Shown: positions 1-10,950 of the stretch, one piece after another
How the letters are laid out: each line of letters starts with the position of its first letter
Numbering within the stretch: position 1 is the first letter of the stretch
Source: Molossus alvarezi
Lineage: Eukaryota > Chordata > Mammalia > Chiroptera > Molossidae
Reading direction: 5' to 3'
Assembly (NCBI GenBank): GCA_037176705.1
Contig: CM073886.1
Coordinates: 18,250,501 to 18,314,500 of the forward strand
Length of the DNA: 64,000 nt
Program-made: the position numbers and the translations under genes
Notes under the pieces: generated by a model
The model's database searches: none
What the model saw: only the letters and a program-made list of their open reading frames with translations
Told to the model about the DNA's origin: nothing

Positions 1-599
1 CCCTAGTTTTGGTGGAGCAAAGAGAATGCACTGGAAGCTTCTGTCCACCAGGCTCCACAAGTGCTTCTGAGAGCACACCCCCTCTCCTTGCTGGGCACAT
101 GACCCAGGTGAGAGGCATCCACCTAGCAGCATCCCCAGCCCTCTGGCAGAAAGCTACAGCTGGCTTAGGCTACTTCTTCCCATTTCCATCAGTGATCACC
201 CCACCCCTCTGTAATGTCCTTATCTGTCCAGAATTCTCCTTACCCAGATTTCCATAAATTCCTCCAACCCCATAGTGTAATAAAGATAAAAATAAATGAG
301 CTTAATTCCTTAAAGTAAATTCAGAATTCAGGGGCAACCGTGCTCCCTTCTGCATGTGAGCCCCGCCACAGAAGGACGTGTGAAATATTCAAGCCTTTGA
401 AAAATGGCACCCACTGGGCTTGCCAGACACGGGCATGCTGCTCCTCCCCTGGATGCGCTCCTGAGCTGGGGGAAGAGTTTGGCTCTCCGTTCTTCACGGG
501 CTTTAGCTGGGGAGTGCGTGTGGACAGAGGCTCAGCCAGCACCCTCCCCTCACCTCTCCCTAGAGGCCCTGGAGGCCTGGGCCGGTGTCCACATGCACC
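1..599. other. Unassigned single-copy-like sequence
   Basis: No repeat family, exon pattern or RNA gene is recognised. The short open frames on both strands overlap each other and have no recognisable protein motif, so they look like chance frames. Confidence 0.5.
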
Positions 600-800
600 T
601 CTCTAGCCACTTGCTGGAGCCGCTGATAATTTCGCTCTGTACCCTGTGATGCAGAGGTGCTATCAGAAAATCTGTCTCCAGAGGAGAATGGCTGCTAATG
701 TTGTCCTAATGGGGCAGTTTAGGCAAGACTTCCAGGGAAGGGAAATTTACAATTTAAATAAGAAAAATCATAAACTCTAAATTAACAGAAAGGAGAAGAA
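600..800. promoter_or_regulatory. Possible conserved non-coding island
   Basis: Repeat-free sequence with AT-rich cores such as GCTAATGTTGTCCTAATG and CAATTTAAATAAG flanked by GC-richer DNA. The texture resembles conserved enhancers, but this is inference only; no alignment was possible. Confidence 0.2.
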
Positions 801-1639
801 GAATGCTGTGCTGTGGTGGGGGAGGGGGTCTCCCTCCCCGAACTTTCCCTTCTATAAGTCACTAAGCTGGTCTGCGAGCCTCAAGTGTGGCTCAAGAGGG
901 ACTTCCGGGGACCTGCCGAATGAGGCTGAGGGGACCCACTGAGTGAGAAGGGAGCTATGGGTTGCTGATGAGTAGCAAGGTCCTTCTATGTGAATATCAG
1001 CTTGAGCAAATGCACAGGGAGGGGCATCGGGTGGGGGCACATGGAATGGAGCATCTACCCTGACATCACACCTGAGGTGGCTGCCTGTGAATTCAGACTC
1101 AGACACTCTGCCTTCAGAGCCAATTCTTGACCACCATGCTTCTCTGCATTTTTCTTAGGTACCCTCAGAGATCTCCCTGGCTTTCCCACCATCCAAGGAG
1201 CATCCTGACCATGAATCTACCTTCATGGTCTTTACCCCAGCTTATGACTTGAGTCATTGTCCTCCTTCCCCAGGACTGGGATGATTGTGTGGGTCCCAGG
1301 GACAGCATGGTTGGGATGGAAATTCTCCTTTGCAGAGACTGCAGCACAGTAAAGACGAGATCTTTCCTGAGGCAAAACCACAGCAGAGTACCCTAAGTTG
1401 GTGCCAGGGACTTGCTCTCTCTCCTTGCATTCTCTGGGCTCTTCCAGCCAGGAGCCTGGGACTTTCCTGCCCTGGGTGCCCTCCAGCACAGATTCCCACT
1501 GGAGCTGCTCATTCATGCCATCCAGCTGTCCCTCTCTCCACACCCAAACTTGTCTTTCCTAAGTACCAGTCTTCAGACGGCTCACCTTGGCAGGCAAACT
1601 GCCACTGAGGGAAGGGATTCCACATAGTCCCTACCTCCT
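801..1639. other. Unassigned sequence
   Basis: GC-moderate DNA with overlapping short open frames on both strands and no recognisable protein, splice-site chain or repeat. I see nothing supportable here. Confidence 0.45.
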
Positions 1640-2085
1640 GCACTCGCATGTTCATAGCGCTGTTACTGACAATAGCCAGCAGGTGGAAACAGCCCGAGTG
1701 TCCCTCCGCTCATGACTGGATAGACAAAATGTGGTATATCCATACAGTGGAATATTATTCAGTCATAAAAAGGAATGGAGCACTGATACATGTACAACAT
1801 GGATGAACCTTAAAATCATTATGCTAAGTAGAAAAAGCCAGACATGAAAGATGCCGTACTGTATGATTCCATTTGTGTAAAATGTCCACAAGAGGAAAAC
1901 CCGTAGCCACAGAAACTAGGTTAGTGGTTGTCTGAGGCTGGAAGGAAGGGGAATGGGGAGTGACTGCTAACGGCAATGAGTTTCCTTTTGGGATGATGAA
2001 AATGTTCAACAGTTTGAATGTACTAAATGCCAATGAATTGCCCACTTCAAAATGGTGAAAATGGTGAATTTTATGTCATGTGTGA
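1640..2085 (+). mobile_element. Old LINE-1 3' end (L1MA/L1MB-like)
   Basis: Shows the end of ORF2 and the 3' UTR pattern of mid-age mammalian L1: ACAATAGCCAGCAGGTGGAAA, then TGGAATATTATTCAGTCATA, then the terminal motif GAATTGCCCACTTCAAAATGG near 2034-2055. Reading frames are broken. The 3' end runs directly into a purine-rich simple-repeat array. Confidence 0.8.
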
Positions 2086-2367
2086 GAGAGAGAAGGGAGG
2101 GGTGGGGAAGGGAAGAGATGGGAAGGGAAGGGAAGGGAAGGGAAGGGAAGGGAAGGGAAGGGAAGGGAAGGGAAGGGAAGGGAAGAGATATTAAGTGAAT
2201 GGAGGGGAGGGGAAAGGAATGAAGGGAAGAGAATGGAGGGGAAGGGGGGAAGGGAATAGAAGGGAAGGGAAGGGGGGAAAGCAAGGGAAGGGAAGGGAAG
2301 GGAAGGGGGGAAGGGAATAGAGGGGAAGGGAACAGAGGGGAGGGGAAAGGAATGAAGGGAAGGGCCA
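2086..2367. repeat. (GGGAA)n polypurine array
   Basis: About 280 bp of GGGAA/GGGGAA units with interruptions (AGAGATATTAAGTGAATGG, GAATAGAAGGG). It starts at the 3' end of an L1, so it probably expanded from that element's tail. The complement strand translates to a long SFPSFP-type frame that is an artefact of the repeat. Confidence 0.9.
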
Positions 2368-3139
2368 GGCATGTGGACATCAGGTTCCTCCCCATCCTCC
2401 TAGGTCTGCTCTTCCCCTTCCCCTTGCCCTGCATCAGCACAGACTCCACGTGGTTGTCTCTCCCTCTGCCTCAGCTCCCTCGGGCAGTGCTCACGTTCAC
2501 AAACTGAAATACCAAGAGTCTGATGAGCCAAGCTCCCCTTCCTTCCATTATTCAGAGACTATACATCGGGCATTCTATACTTTTTCCATCTGTTATCCTG
2601 TTGACCTGGGGAGAGGGGCTGTAGGACTGGGGGCCCTGCTCATGTGGGGTGGTATTCTCACCCCATCAACTGGGAAGTGGAGGGACAAAGGTAGGCCATG
2701 ATGCAGTATCAGGTCACTCCAAGCCATGGTGTCCTGTTTCCCAGTGACAGGGGAGAGGTGAAGACATGAGAACGACCGGCATCCTTTCCAAACCCAATGC
2801 CATTTGATATTCGAAATGCAAGTAATCAATCATGTAACACTTCAGAGAACCTGGTCTATTTGAATCTACTGCCTGGGCTCACCAACACCAGGTCTATCAC
2901 TAGAAACCTTATTTCCAAAACACCCAGAGCAAGTCAAGTGGGGGAGGGTTGGGGCAAGGACATTTGCAGGTCTCTAGTCAGGGCCAGGTGCCACCTCCCC
3001 GGGGAGTCTTTGGAAATGTGTGGTGACATTTTGGGTTGACACCGTGACTGGGGCTGCTTTTGGAACTCGATGTAGGGGAGAAGGAAAGAGGGATGCTGAA
3101 TGTACCATAATGAGTAGGGCAGACACACCCCAAATTGTC
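2368..3139. other. Unassigned sequence
   Basis: No repeat or gene is recognised. Short open frames on both strands have no protein family signature. Confidence 0.4.
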
Positions 3140-3235
3140 TGTTTGAGCTCTAGTATAACTCTGATTCAATCACTAGTGGTGTGACCTTGAGAAATCACTT
3201 GTACCTCAGTCTCTCTATTGTTATTTCTGCGGTGC
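3140..3235 (+). mobile_element. MIR SINE fragment
   Basis: Contains the MIR core pattern GGTGTGACCTTGAGAAATCA followed by TACCTCAGTCTCTC, an ancient mammal-wide tRNA-derived SINE. Both ends are decayed. Confidence 0.7.
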
Positions 3236-3377
3236 CCAGATCCATGACTGACAGATTGGATCCTTCCCTAGCCATATGCTGGAGGTCTGACACACCGTTG
3301 CTTCTTGCAGATTCACGGGAATTGCTTTCCCACTAAAGGGCGTTGGTGCATTATTTAAGTTTGAGAAACATTAAGCT

Positions 3378-3555
3378 AAGTGGTAATATTATTTTTAACA
3401 ACAATAATAGGAAAACAGTTACCAAGTGACTGCTTATTTTGTAAGTCCTCAGGGCAACCTCTTCAGTGAGGCGGTTTTATTAGTCTCATTTTGCAGAGGA
3501 GGGATGGAGGGTTATACAACTTGGGTAGATGAGTATGTGGTGAGTTAGTACATGT
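3378..3555 (-). mobile_element. MIR SINE fragment
   Basis: Reverse-oriented MIR: AAGTCCTCAGGGCAACCTC, then TCTCATTTTGCAGAGGAGGG, then an ACTTGGGTAGATGAG-type segment. It is heavily diverged and lies just upstream of a VES SINE. Confidence 0.65.
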
Positions 3556-3588
3556 GAGTATACACAGCCACTCTATCATCCAAACTCT

Positions 3589-3809
3589 TTAAAAATTTTT
3601 TTTTTCTTTTTACTGATTTTCGAGAGAGAAGAAGGGAGAGGGAGAGAGCCATAGAAACATCGTTGAGAGAGAACATTGATCAGCCACCTCCTGCATGCCC
3701 CCCACCAGGGATTTGGCCCACAACCTGGGCATGTGCCCCGACTGGGAATCAAACCTGCGACCTCTTGGTACATGGATCAATGCTCAACCACTGAGCCACA
3801 CCGGCCGTG
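3589..3809 (-). mobile_element. VES SINE, subfamily with ATTGATCAGCCACCTCC box
   Basis: Antisense tRNA-headed SINE: T-rich tail, GA-rich tract, AACATTGATCAGCCACC, then the tRNA-like head rc of GTGGCTCAGTGGTTGAGC. It is flanked by a 16-bp perfect duplication CTATCATCCAAACTCT at 3573-3588 and 3810-3825. This copy belongs to the variant with CATGCCCCCCACCAGGGAT rather than the CACATCGATG variant. Confidence 0.92.
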
Positions 3810-3825
3810 CTATCATCCAAACTCT

Positions 3826-4686
3826 GAGCAGCCAAACCAGAGTCCCCAAATTTGGTTTTCCTCAACCTCTTTATTTTTATGGTATCCAGGCACCAGCGTG
3901 ACTTTTTCCTGTACTTTTATACTACGGTTCTATTATTCATGTAATATTTTTAAATTGATTCAATTTTAACTGAAATTTCCTTAAATTTGAAGCTATTATT
4001 TTCCTTAAAATACAGCAAAAGCACAACAATGTTACTAAATTCTATCCAGATTCCTAGAAGGTTCCAAGTGGAAGTGTTAAGAGTTCAAGATACGCACGTA
4101 GCAAACCGAGACTTTTTGCTAGGTAAATTCCAAAATATTGACTGAAAAATTAAAAATGAAGTAATTTTCTTATTCTAGGTATCAATGACTTTTGGTGCCA
4201 TTTATAAATGATCACCTGGTCATATGACACTTTCCTTAGGTGCCATTGGTGAGACTCACTGTACTTTCCTACCTCCAATCATGTTCCTTCGAGCTATCGG
4301 AGTCCAGTCCCCTGATGCCTACATCAAAACAGACCCTGGACTGAGGCAGGTGTCTATCAGATGATCACTGCTTGCTTTCATTCCAGCAAAAGAAACTGTA
4401 CCTAAACATCTTCTTGACAGCCCGACAAACTCAGAGACTAGTTCATAATTAGCTCTGACCATTAACCCTTGTTTTTTTCTTCTGCTTTTCTAGGCAGACC
4501 CCTTATTAAATACTTGTTTGCTTGTTGACACAATATAGGTCTTACTTTGGAATCCCACCTGCATGGCCACCTCCTGAAGTGAGACTCAGTGATTTAACTG
4601 AACTGATGTATTTTCAGGACTAAATAATTGAGTCAATGAAATATGGAGAAAGCAACTAACTTGGCTTCTTTTATAATTTAAACGGA
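3826..4686. other. Unassigned AT-rich sequence
   Basis: AT-rich, no clear repeat family. A segment near 4480-4535 (CCCCTTATTAAATACTTGTTTG) is faintly LTR-like, but I cannot support a call. Confidence 0.35.
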
Positions 4687-4693
4687 TGGGACT

Positions 4694-4940
4694 AGGCACA
4701 GCCAGAGTGGCTCAGTTGGTTGAGTGTCATCCTGTGCACCCAAAGGTTGCCAGTTTGATTCATGGTCAGGGCACATGCCTGGCGTTGTGGGTTTGGTCCC
4801 TGGTTGGGGCATGTATGGGAAGCAACTAATCAAAGTTTCTCTCTCACATTGATGTCTCTCTCTCTCTCTCCCCTCTTCTTCCTCTCTCTAAGCATGTCCT
4901 CAATTGGGGATAAATAAATAAATAAATACATACAATAAAA
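4694..4940 (+). mobile_element. VES SINE, diverged copy
   Basis: Head CAGAGTGGCTCAGTTGGTTG, B-box-like CAGTTTGATTC, body CTCACATTGATGTCTCTCTC and an (AAAT)n tail. Probable short target duplication TGGGACT at 4687-4693 and 4944-4950. The divergence suggests an older insertion. Confidence 0.85.
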
Positions 4941-4950
4941 GGGTGGGACT

Positions 4951-5699
4951 GAAGGGACCAAAGTTCTGCCGTCTTGAAACTGCTTTCCCTCCCCTGCCCA
5001 AGAGGCTCAGACAGAAAAATACACATTTTCAGCGGGAGACCTCAGGTTGTCCCCCTTAGTCTAACTACAGTACACAAAAGGGCTCCAGGCACTGACACAC
5101 CTTTCATCAGGGAAGCCCCTCCACCTCCTTAATCTGGGACACTGTACAGTTGGTCCCTCCCTCTAGCACCTGGTCCTTACCTCTCCTCAGACCTTTAGTT
5201 ACTGTAATTCTCATTTTCAGGCCATGCCTTTTTAACCTTCTTGTCAAATCTGTCATCTCTACAATACAACAATTCCATGTCAAAATGACGATGCTTCAGG
5301 GATTCGAGCTCATTCCTACTTCAGAAGAGCCAGCCAACAGCCTCTGGTTTCAGTCTTGAATCCCATTACCTTGCCCCCTTAGGTCAGGCAGGGAAACACT
5401 CGTACCCTACACAGGCAGGGACCACGACCCTTACTCAGCAGGAATCAGCTACTGAAGACGTACCCTCCTCCCTCATCACCCCTAAACGATTTCAGGGATG
5501 GAAGGCTCTGAGCGGGGATGAGGCAGGACAGTAAGAAGCTAGGAAAATCCCTTGCCAAGTGAAATGAGGAAAATGAGACACAGCTGAACAAACTGGCCAA
5601 GCGATTTACAGCCAGATACAGAAGGTCACCAGGGCCAAAAACCCTGGTTGCAATCATGGGCAAAGCCGGCACAGACTTTGCCTTTCCTCTTCTGGCATA
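4951..5699. other. Unassigned sequence
   Basis: No gene or repeat is clearly recognised. It could be part of an old LTR element ahead of the putative LTR at 5.7 kb, but no primer site or coding remnant of a retrovirus is seen. Confidence 0.3.
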
Positions 5700-6345
5700 T
5701 AACTGACCATGTGGTTAGACCCCCTGACCTCTCCTCTCTAGAGCAAACATCTAGGCCTCAGTTGTATTTCAGCTCCAGGCCCAGAAAAGCAGCAAAACCA
5801 GACAAGTGACCCCATGGCTGACATCAACACCAGCTGTATTGACTAATGTCCCCCTGCCCTGGAGCCAACCAGTGATCAGAGACACAACCCTGAAAGGCAC
5901 ACCTGAAAAACTGATGACTTTTCTATTGAAATCATCTCTTAAGAACTCCTCAAAACTCCCAGCCTTTAAAAAAAAACCCCAAACAAAGGACCCAGTGTGT
6001 GCTCTCCCTCCCGGAGCCCACCTACGCCCCTCCCTCCCCCCTCTTCCTCCCTCTCTGGTGTTCATCTCCTAAACTCTGGGGGACCCCATCAGACTTGCAA
6101 CCAGGGCAGCAGTGGGCAGTGGCAGCCCATCCAGACTAACTCCCCGAGCCTGTCCCAAAGGCCCCTTTTCTCTGACTTTCCCGTGAACCAAAGCAGCCCC
6201 TCCTAGTCCCTCTCCCTTTGCTGCTTCTGTCCTAAGCCCTTCCTTGTTTCACTGGCCCCAACTTTAATAAACGTACCCTGGACTCAAATTGTGAAGTCTT
6301 TCCTGCATGAAGTCAAGAACCCACACGCTATGGGTGGGGTGGGCC
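5700..6345 (+). mobile_element. Putative solo LTR, ERV1-like
   Basis: C-rich U3-like sequence, an A-rich run at 5968-5976, then AATAAA at 6266-6271 followed within about 40 bp by TTCCTGCATGAAGTCAAGAA, a pattern typical of the R/U5 region of mammalian class I endogenous retroviral LTRs. No gag, pol or env remnants flank it, so if real it is a solo LTR. I could not fix TG/CA ends or a target duplication, so boundaries are approximate. Confidence 0.4.
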
Positions 6346-6558
6346 CGAGGCAGCCCGGCTTGGGCTGGTCCCACCTGGGAACAGAACCAGGTTCTGTGCC
6401 ATTCTTGCAGCTGTGCTCCCGCCCAATCGGAGCAGCCCGGAGCCCCTTGGCTGGCCCCAATCCCCCTTCTGTTCTCCACCATTTTGGTTCCACAAATGGT
6501 CTGACCAGCTCCTTCCCACCCTGGCTTTGGAAGGTTAGAAATCTTTTGTTTTTCCTCC

Positions 6559-6631
6559 TTTTCAATTACAAACGCCTGTTTGAACAGCCTCTGTGCCGGC
6601 CCTTGTTCAAACAAGCTTTTGTAATTGAAAA
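6559..6631. repeat. Hairpin-forming inverted repeat (29-bp arms)
   Basis: Left arm 6559-6587 and right arm 6603-6631 are reverse complements at 26 of 29 positions, separated by a 15-base spacer rich in C and G. The arms contain the homeodomain-like core CAATTACAAA. Flanks CTC (6555-6557) and GAG (6634-6636) could extend the stem. Could be a pre-miRNA-like hairpin, a palindromic transposon relic, or a paired binding-site module. No coding context. Confidence 0.75.
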
Positions 6632-6739
6632 CAGAGCTTGCAATGTGGCTGCCGAATGCTTGCCTCCGAAGGACGAGATGCCAGCATGCTGTGATCTGGT
6701 CCCTGAGGCCACTTTCAAAGTGTTTAAAGCTTCCTTCCA

Positions 6740-6758
6740 ATTAAAAAAAAAAAAAAAA
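6740..6758. repeat. Poly(A) run
   Basis: A run of about 18 adenines after TTCCAATT. No SINE or processed pseudogene is recognisable immediately upstream, so its origin is unclear. Confidence 0.7.
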
Positions 6759-6977
6759 AAGGAAAGAAAAATCCAGTTTAAACACCCAGTCCAGACTGAC
6801 TAGCTTAGGTGATTGAAAATGGAGATTTTGACCCAGGTATTGCTTTGGATCCAGGGAGAGTGCTCTCCTGGGGAAGGGGTGAGGAGGGGCACTGCTGCTG
6901 GCCCCGTTGCCCATCCTCTGGCCCCTCCCCTCGTTCTCCAAGCATCAGCAAAGGAGGTGGCCAAGAGCAATGCTTCC

Positions 6978-7107
6978 TAAAGGAGAACTGGGTTTAGACT
7001 CTGGTTGTGTGACCTTGGGCAATCATTTGACCCCTCTCAGGACTCAGTTTCCTCACCTATAAAATAGTACACATTAGCATTTGTTTTAGAAGGTTGTTTT
7101 GAAGATT
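6978..7107 (+). mobile_element. MIR SINE fragment
   Basis: GGTTGTGTGACCTTGGGCAA, then CTCAGTTTCCTCACCTATAA, then GGTTGTTTTGAAGATTAAA: the canonical order of MIR core and 3' part. A VES SINE lands right at its 3' side. Confidence 0.85.
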
Positions 7108-7121
7108 AAAAGTGATTATCT

Positions 7122-7356
7122 ACAACCCTGGCCCGTTAGTCTCAGTAGTTAGGGTGTCGGCCTGAGGACCGAAGGGTCTTGGGTTCAATTCCCGGTCAAG
7201 GGCACATACCTGAGTTGCAGGCTTGCTCCTTGCCCTGGTCAGGACCATGTGAGAGTGTCTCTCTCACATCAATGTTTTTCTCTCCCTCCCTCCCTTCCAC
7301 TCTCTCTAAAAAAACCAATGGAGAAAGATCCTCAGGTGAGGATTAACAACAACAAC
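7122..7356 (+). mobile_element. VES SINE
   Basis: Head CCTGGCCCGTTAGTCTCAGT, B-box GGTTCAATTCC, body CTCTCACATCAATG, CT-rich tract, and the diagnostic 3' end ATCCTCAGGTGAGGATTAAC with an (AAC)n tail. Imperfect target duplication AAAAGTGATTATC / AAAAGTGGTAATC at 7108 and 7357. Confidence 0.93.
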
Positions 7357-7370
7357 AAAAGTGGTAATCC

Positions 7371-8065
7371 ACTTCAATTACTTCTTGCCACACTGCAAGG
7401 CAAAGGCTCAGTGTGTGATAATGCTTTGTTACTCTCAATACTACCAACAATATTAATGGTAATATAATTAAGTGAAAGACTTTATAGCCGTTAAAAATGT
7501 AGGTTTTGGTTTCCGATTGGTCTGACTTACCTCCCTGAACCTCTGTTTCTTTTGTCTTAAAATGGAAACCGTGTTAGGTTCCCCACCCCCAAACACCCAT
7601 ACATAACTAGTCATTTATTGTGTGACACACACAGGGATGGGATGTGAGTGGGAATAACTGAGATCAGGCAAAAGGGCAAGAGAGAGTAGGACTGGAAAGT
7701 AGGTAGGTATTAACAATGTATTCTGAGCGTCAAGAAATAGACAAAAGTAGCTCTTAATGAAGCTGGAGGGGTGGTAAGATGTCAAGAACAGGGTGTCATC
7801 TGAGTGAGCACCATGTGGAGGGGCGGAGGAAATTGATGGAGAGGACAGGGGATGGGAGTACGATGAGCGAGGGTGAATGGTCAGGAGCGACATCGTTTCA
7901 GTCTGGCTGGAGGACAGGTGGGAGGGGGCTGCACCTGCGAGAGAGCAGAATGAAAGAGTGAGATTGGGACTGACTATGGGACCTGCTACCTTAGTCTTTT
8001 GATTATAAGGGAAAGAAACTCCATACCAAATAGCTTCAAAAAAAGAAGAATGAGTGAAAGAAAGA
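7371..8065. other. Unassigned sequence
   Basis: No clear repeat. The stretch 7630-7960 (purine-rich, GATGGAGAGGACAGGGGATG) loosely resembles the body of decayed L2 or DNA-transposon relics, without enough signal for a call. Confidence 0.35.
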
Positions 8066-8066
8066 A

Positions 8067-8128
8067 TGAATGCCTGGATGGATGGATGGATGGATGGATG
8101 GATGGATGGATTGATGGATGGATAAATG
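8067..8128. repeat. (GGAT)n microsatellite
   Basis: About 12 tandem GGAT units with one GGATT interruption and a trailing GGATAAATGAAT, in otherwise unassigned DNA. Confidence 0.92.
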
Positions 8129-8129
8129 A

Positions 8130-8829
8130 ATTATTAAATGAAAGAGAAATAAATTAGTTTGTCTAAGGGTGGCCTAACTTCAGGCTCAGTATAATCTAAA
8201 GTCTCAAATGGTATAATTAGGACCCATTTCTCTCTTCGCTCAGGGCTGCTCTTCCAGATTCTCTTCATTATTAGGCCTCACTTGTTACCCCTTTAATTCC
8301 AGGCATATCATCCTTACTGCTTATAGCCTCAGTGGAAAAGAATAATGCTCCTTTCTGGTGGCTTACATCAATCTACCTTGGGCTGCCTTGGGTCATTTAG
8401 CCATCCAAGTGTTAAGATCAAAAGGAAAGGGGGTCTTAAATTGACCAGATAAACATTACTCACTCATCCATGGAGCTGGAGATGGGGCCCTTTTCTGAAC
8501 CACACAGACTTCAAGTGGGGGAACAGTTTGACAGGAAAGGAAATCCAGGGGACTATCAACAGAGGAGAGTGGTTTCCAGAAAAACCAACAGGTGACCATT
8601 ACGGCCTCGCATGCTCGGCTCCATTTTGACTTTCAATGAGGCTTATTGGGAGGAAGGGCGTGGTGGATTTTTTGAGCTATTGAGTCTGAAAAAGAGTCTA
8701 AAGTCCCAAGATCAACCTGAGGCCATTCAAATGGTCCAAATGGGAATTTCCAAGATCAAGAAGATCAGGTAAAGGTAGATCCAAGTTTTGTGTGGCCTGA
8801 AGGTTATATAATTTGGCACCTCTCTTTGT
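8130..8829. other. Unassigned sequence
   Basis: No gene or repeat recognised. Mixed base composition, short frames only. Confidence 0.4.
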
Positions 8830-9440
8830 GGTAGGCAGAGTTTTAAATTGGCCTACTGAGATTTCCCACCCCTCTCGAGTACATGCCCTGCCTAGTCCTT
8901 GGGACTGTGACTATGATGGATTTTACTGCTATGATTAGATTGTTATATGGCACAATTGACCTTAAGACAGGAAGATAATATGGCTGGGTCTGACCTAGTC
9001 ATGAGTCCATTAAAACAGAGACTTTTCTCTAGTTGGTTGAAAAAGAAGAGCTCAGATTCAGCTAGAAGGATTTGATGCACCATCACTGGCTTGAAGATGG
9101 AAGGGTCATGTAGTAGAGATGCAAGTTGTCTGTAGGGCTGACAGCTATCCTTAGCTCACAGACAGCCAGGAAATGGGACCTCAGTCCTACAGCCTCAAGG
9201 AACTGCATTTGCCAAGGAGAATGATCTGGGAAGCAGCTTTTCTCCCATCGATTCCATAGAAGAACTCAGCCAAGGTGACACTTTGATTTCAGCCTTGTGA
9301 GGCCCTGAGCAAAGACCCCAAGAAGAGACCCCCCCGCCCAAGTCATACCAGGCCAGACAGAACTGTGAGCTAAAATGGGTGTTGGTTAATCCCCTAAGTT
9401 TGAGGTAATTTGTTGTATTGCAATAGAAAATGTACACTCT
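8830..9440 (+). mobile_element. Old LTR element, MLT1/MaLR-like
   Basis: Series of segments typical of mammalian MaLR-class LTRs: GGCTGGGTCTGACCTAGTCA, GACCTCAGTCCTACAGCC, TTTCAGCCTTGTGAGGCCCT, AACTGTGAGCTAAAATGGGT and the end GAGGTAATTTGTTGTATTGC. Diverged, no internal region or coding remnant. Confidence 0.6.
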
Positions 9441-9719
9441 TTAAATGAGACATATTATGATTATAAAATTAAGTGCAAGGGCCCTGAAATGTAAGTTTCA
9501 TTAGCTTCATGGAAAATCCTCCTCTGGGGTCAGGGGTCGCTTTGGCCATGTTTCCCTGCATTTCATGCCCCCCCACCCCCAATTCTTTATCCACTTGAGA
9601 CAGGGAAGAATTTATAGATGCTTTCCCACATGACCTCTGGAATTCAGTTCATGCTTTTTGGCACCAGTCCCCCAGGCCCCCCTAATCCCCCTCTTCATGA
9701 TGTCGAGATGCTGCCAAGA

Positions 9720-10095
9720 CATTTGGTCCATTTCCCTAACTGACAAAGAAAAAAAAAAAAGTAAAGCTCTCAAAATTATTAGGTAATGATATCACTTTAA
9801 AAAGCGACACAATATTTTAACAGCATGACGCCACTTAGCTGTGGTTTAATAAAATGTAGAAGGCTTTGAGCTGGGGCAGCTGGGGCTGTGTTAGGTGGGG
9901 GCAGACAAACAGCTCTTGAAACGCACATCAGGAAAATTACTTTTTCTTCACATGAAAACTTTTCAATTGCTTTCAAATAGCTGGAGCTGATGGAAATAAT
10001 TTCCTTAGCACGTTTGCATATGCTGCCTGGGTCTTCTCCACACGGGGCCGGGAGCTTCGTTAATAAAGATTGTCGCAGGTTCTGATGTTGCCAGG
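9720..10095. promoter_or_regulatory. Candidate conserved regulatory island
   Basis: Repeat-free block with many transcription-factor-like cores: AAATTATTAGGTAATGATAT, CATATGCTGCC, TTTTCAATTGCTTTC, GTTAATAAAGATTG. Its texture is that of a developmental enhancer. Inference only. Confidence 0.3.
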
Positions 10096-10209
10096 CCCTT
10101 GTTATTTAGAAAAGGCACCAAACCAAGTCAAGGGGAGTGAGCTGTTTTACTAAATGCAATTCCTGTTCGGTGTCCCAGTCCTGAAGCAAAAGGAGGCCAG
10201 TGGGGGCAG

Positions 10210-10210
<1 letters not shown>

Positions 10211-10246
<36 letters not shown>
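10211..10246. repeat. (TG)18 microsatellite
   Basis: Uninterrupted TG dinucleotide run, potentially length-polymorphic and able to form Z-DNA. Confidence 0.97.
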
Positions 10247-10247
<1 letters not shown>

Positions 10248-10249
10248 AT

Positions 10250-10935
10250 CTAAAGAAGGGCAGCTCTGAAATTCGGCCTGATCCTCAACCAGTTTTAAGG
10301 GACAACAGAGGCCATTGGGATTAGATCTCAGCATTTTACGAATGGACAAACCAAGGGAGAGATGTGACAACTTAGGTACAACCACATGCACAAAAATAAA
10401 CAGAGATTGCCTAACCATTTAGGGGGCCAAGCCATCGTCTTAGGTCGAGCTGACATTTTTGTGTTTTTAAAACATGCATTATAAAATTAGGTTTGCTTGT
10501 TCTCCTCTGGGCCTTCCTGCTCTGAAATGCCATGTAGAAGCTTGGGGCAGAGGATGAATGAGTTCAGTGTTTCCAGTAATGAGGTCTGGGAACACTGATG
10601 GCCACGGAGCGGTTTTAGATGGACATAGCATGGCGTAGAACACAGGAAGTCGCAGTGAGCAGCATGATCCTAGGCTATTTTCTTTCCATCTCTCTGATCT
10701 CGTCAGGGAGAGAGGCTCAGATGGGCACACGTGTGGCTTTAACGCCTCTCCAGAGCTCCCCCACTTCCTGTTCTTACAAAGAAGCCACAGAGCCTTGGAA
10801 AGACAGCTAGATCTAGCTCATTGTATTTATTGTATCTGTTGTATTTATTTTTATGATTGCCTATTATTTGTGGCAAATGATATTGATTTTGCACTTACAT
10901 AAAGTTTCCTTTTAAATCCACTTCTTTGCTTTTAA
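10250..10935. other. Unassigned sequence
   Basis: No gene or family recognised. The last part (10800-10935) is AT-rich with ATTTATTGTATC repeats and abuts the target duplication of the nested L1 block. Confidence 0.4.
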
Positions 10936-10950
10936 AAAAGGGAGTCCATT

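Noticed and set aside
2006..2449. 147-codon minus frame rich in SFP repeats
   Set aside because: It is the translation of the (GGGAA)n array; all frames of such arrays are open.
6264..6803. Overlapping 158- and 170-codon frames on opposite strands
   Set aside because: They overlap the LTR end and the inverted repeat; mutually antisense open frames with no motif are not credible genes.
7249..7467. CRISPR-like regularity in CT/AAC-rich tracts of SINE tails
   Set aside because: These are SINE-internal simple repeats in a mammalian genome; no repeat-spacer architecture exists.
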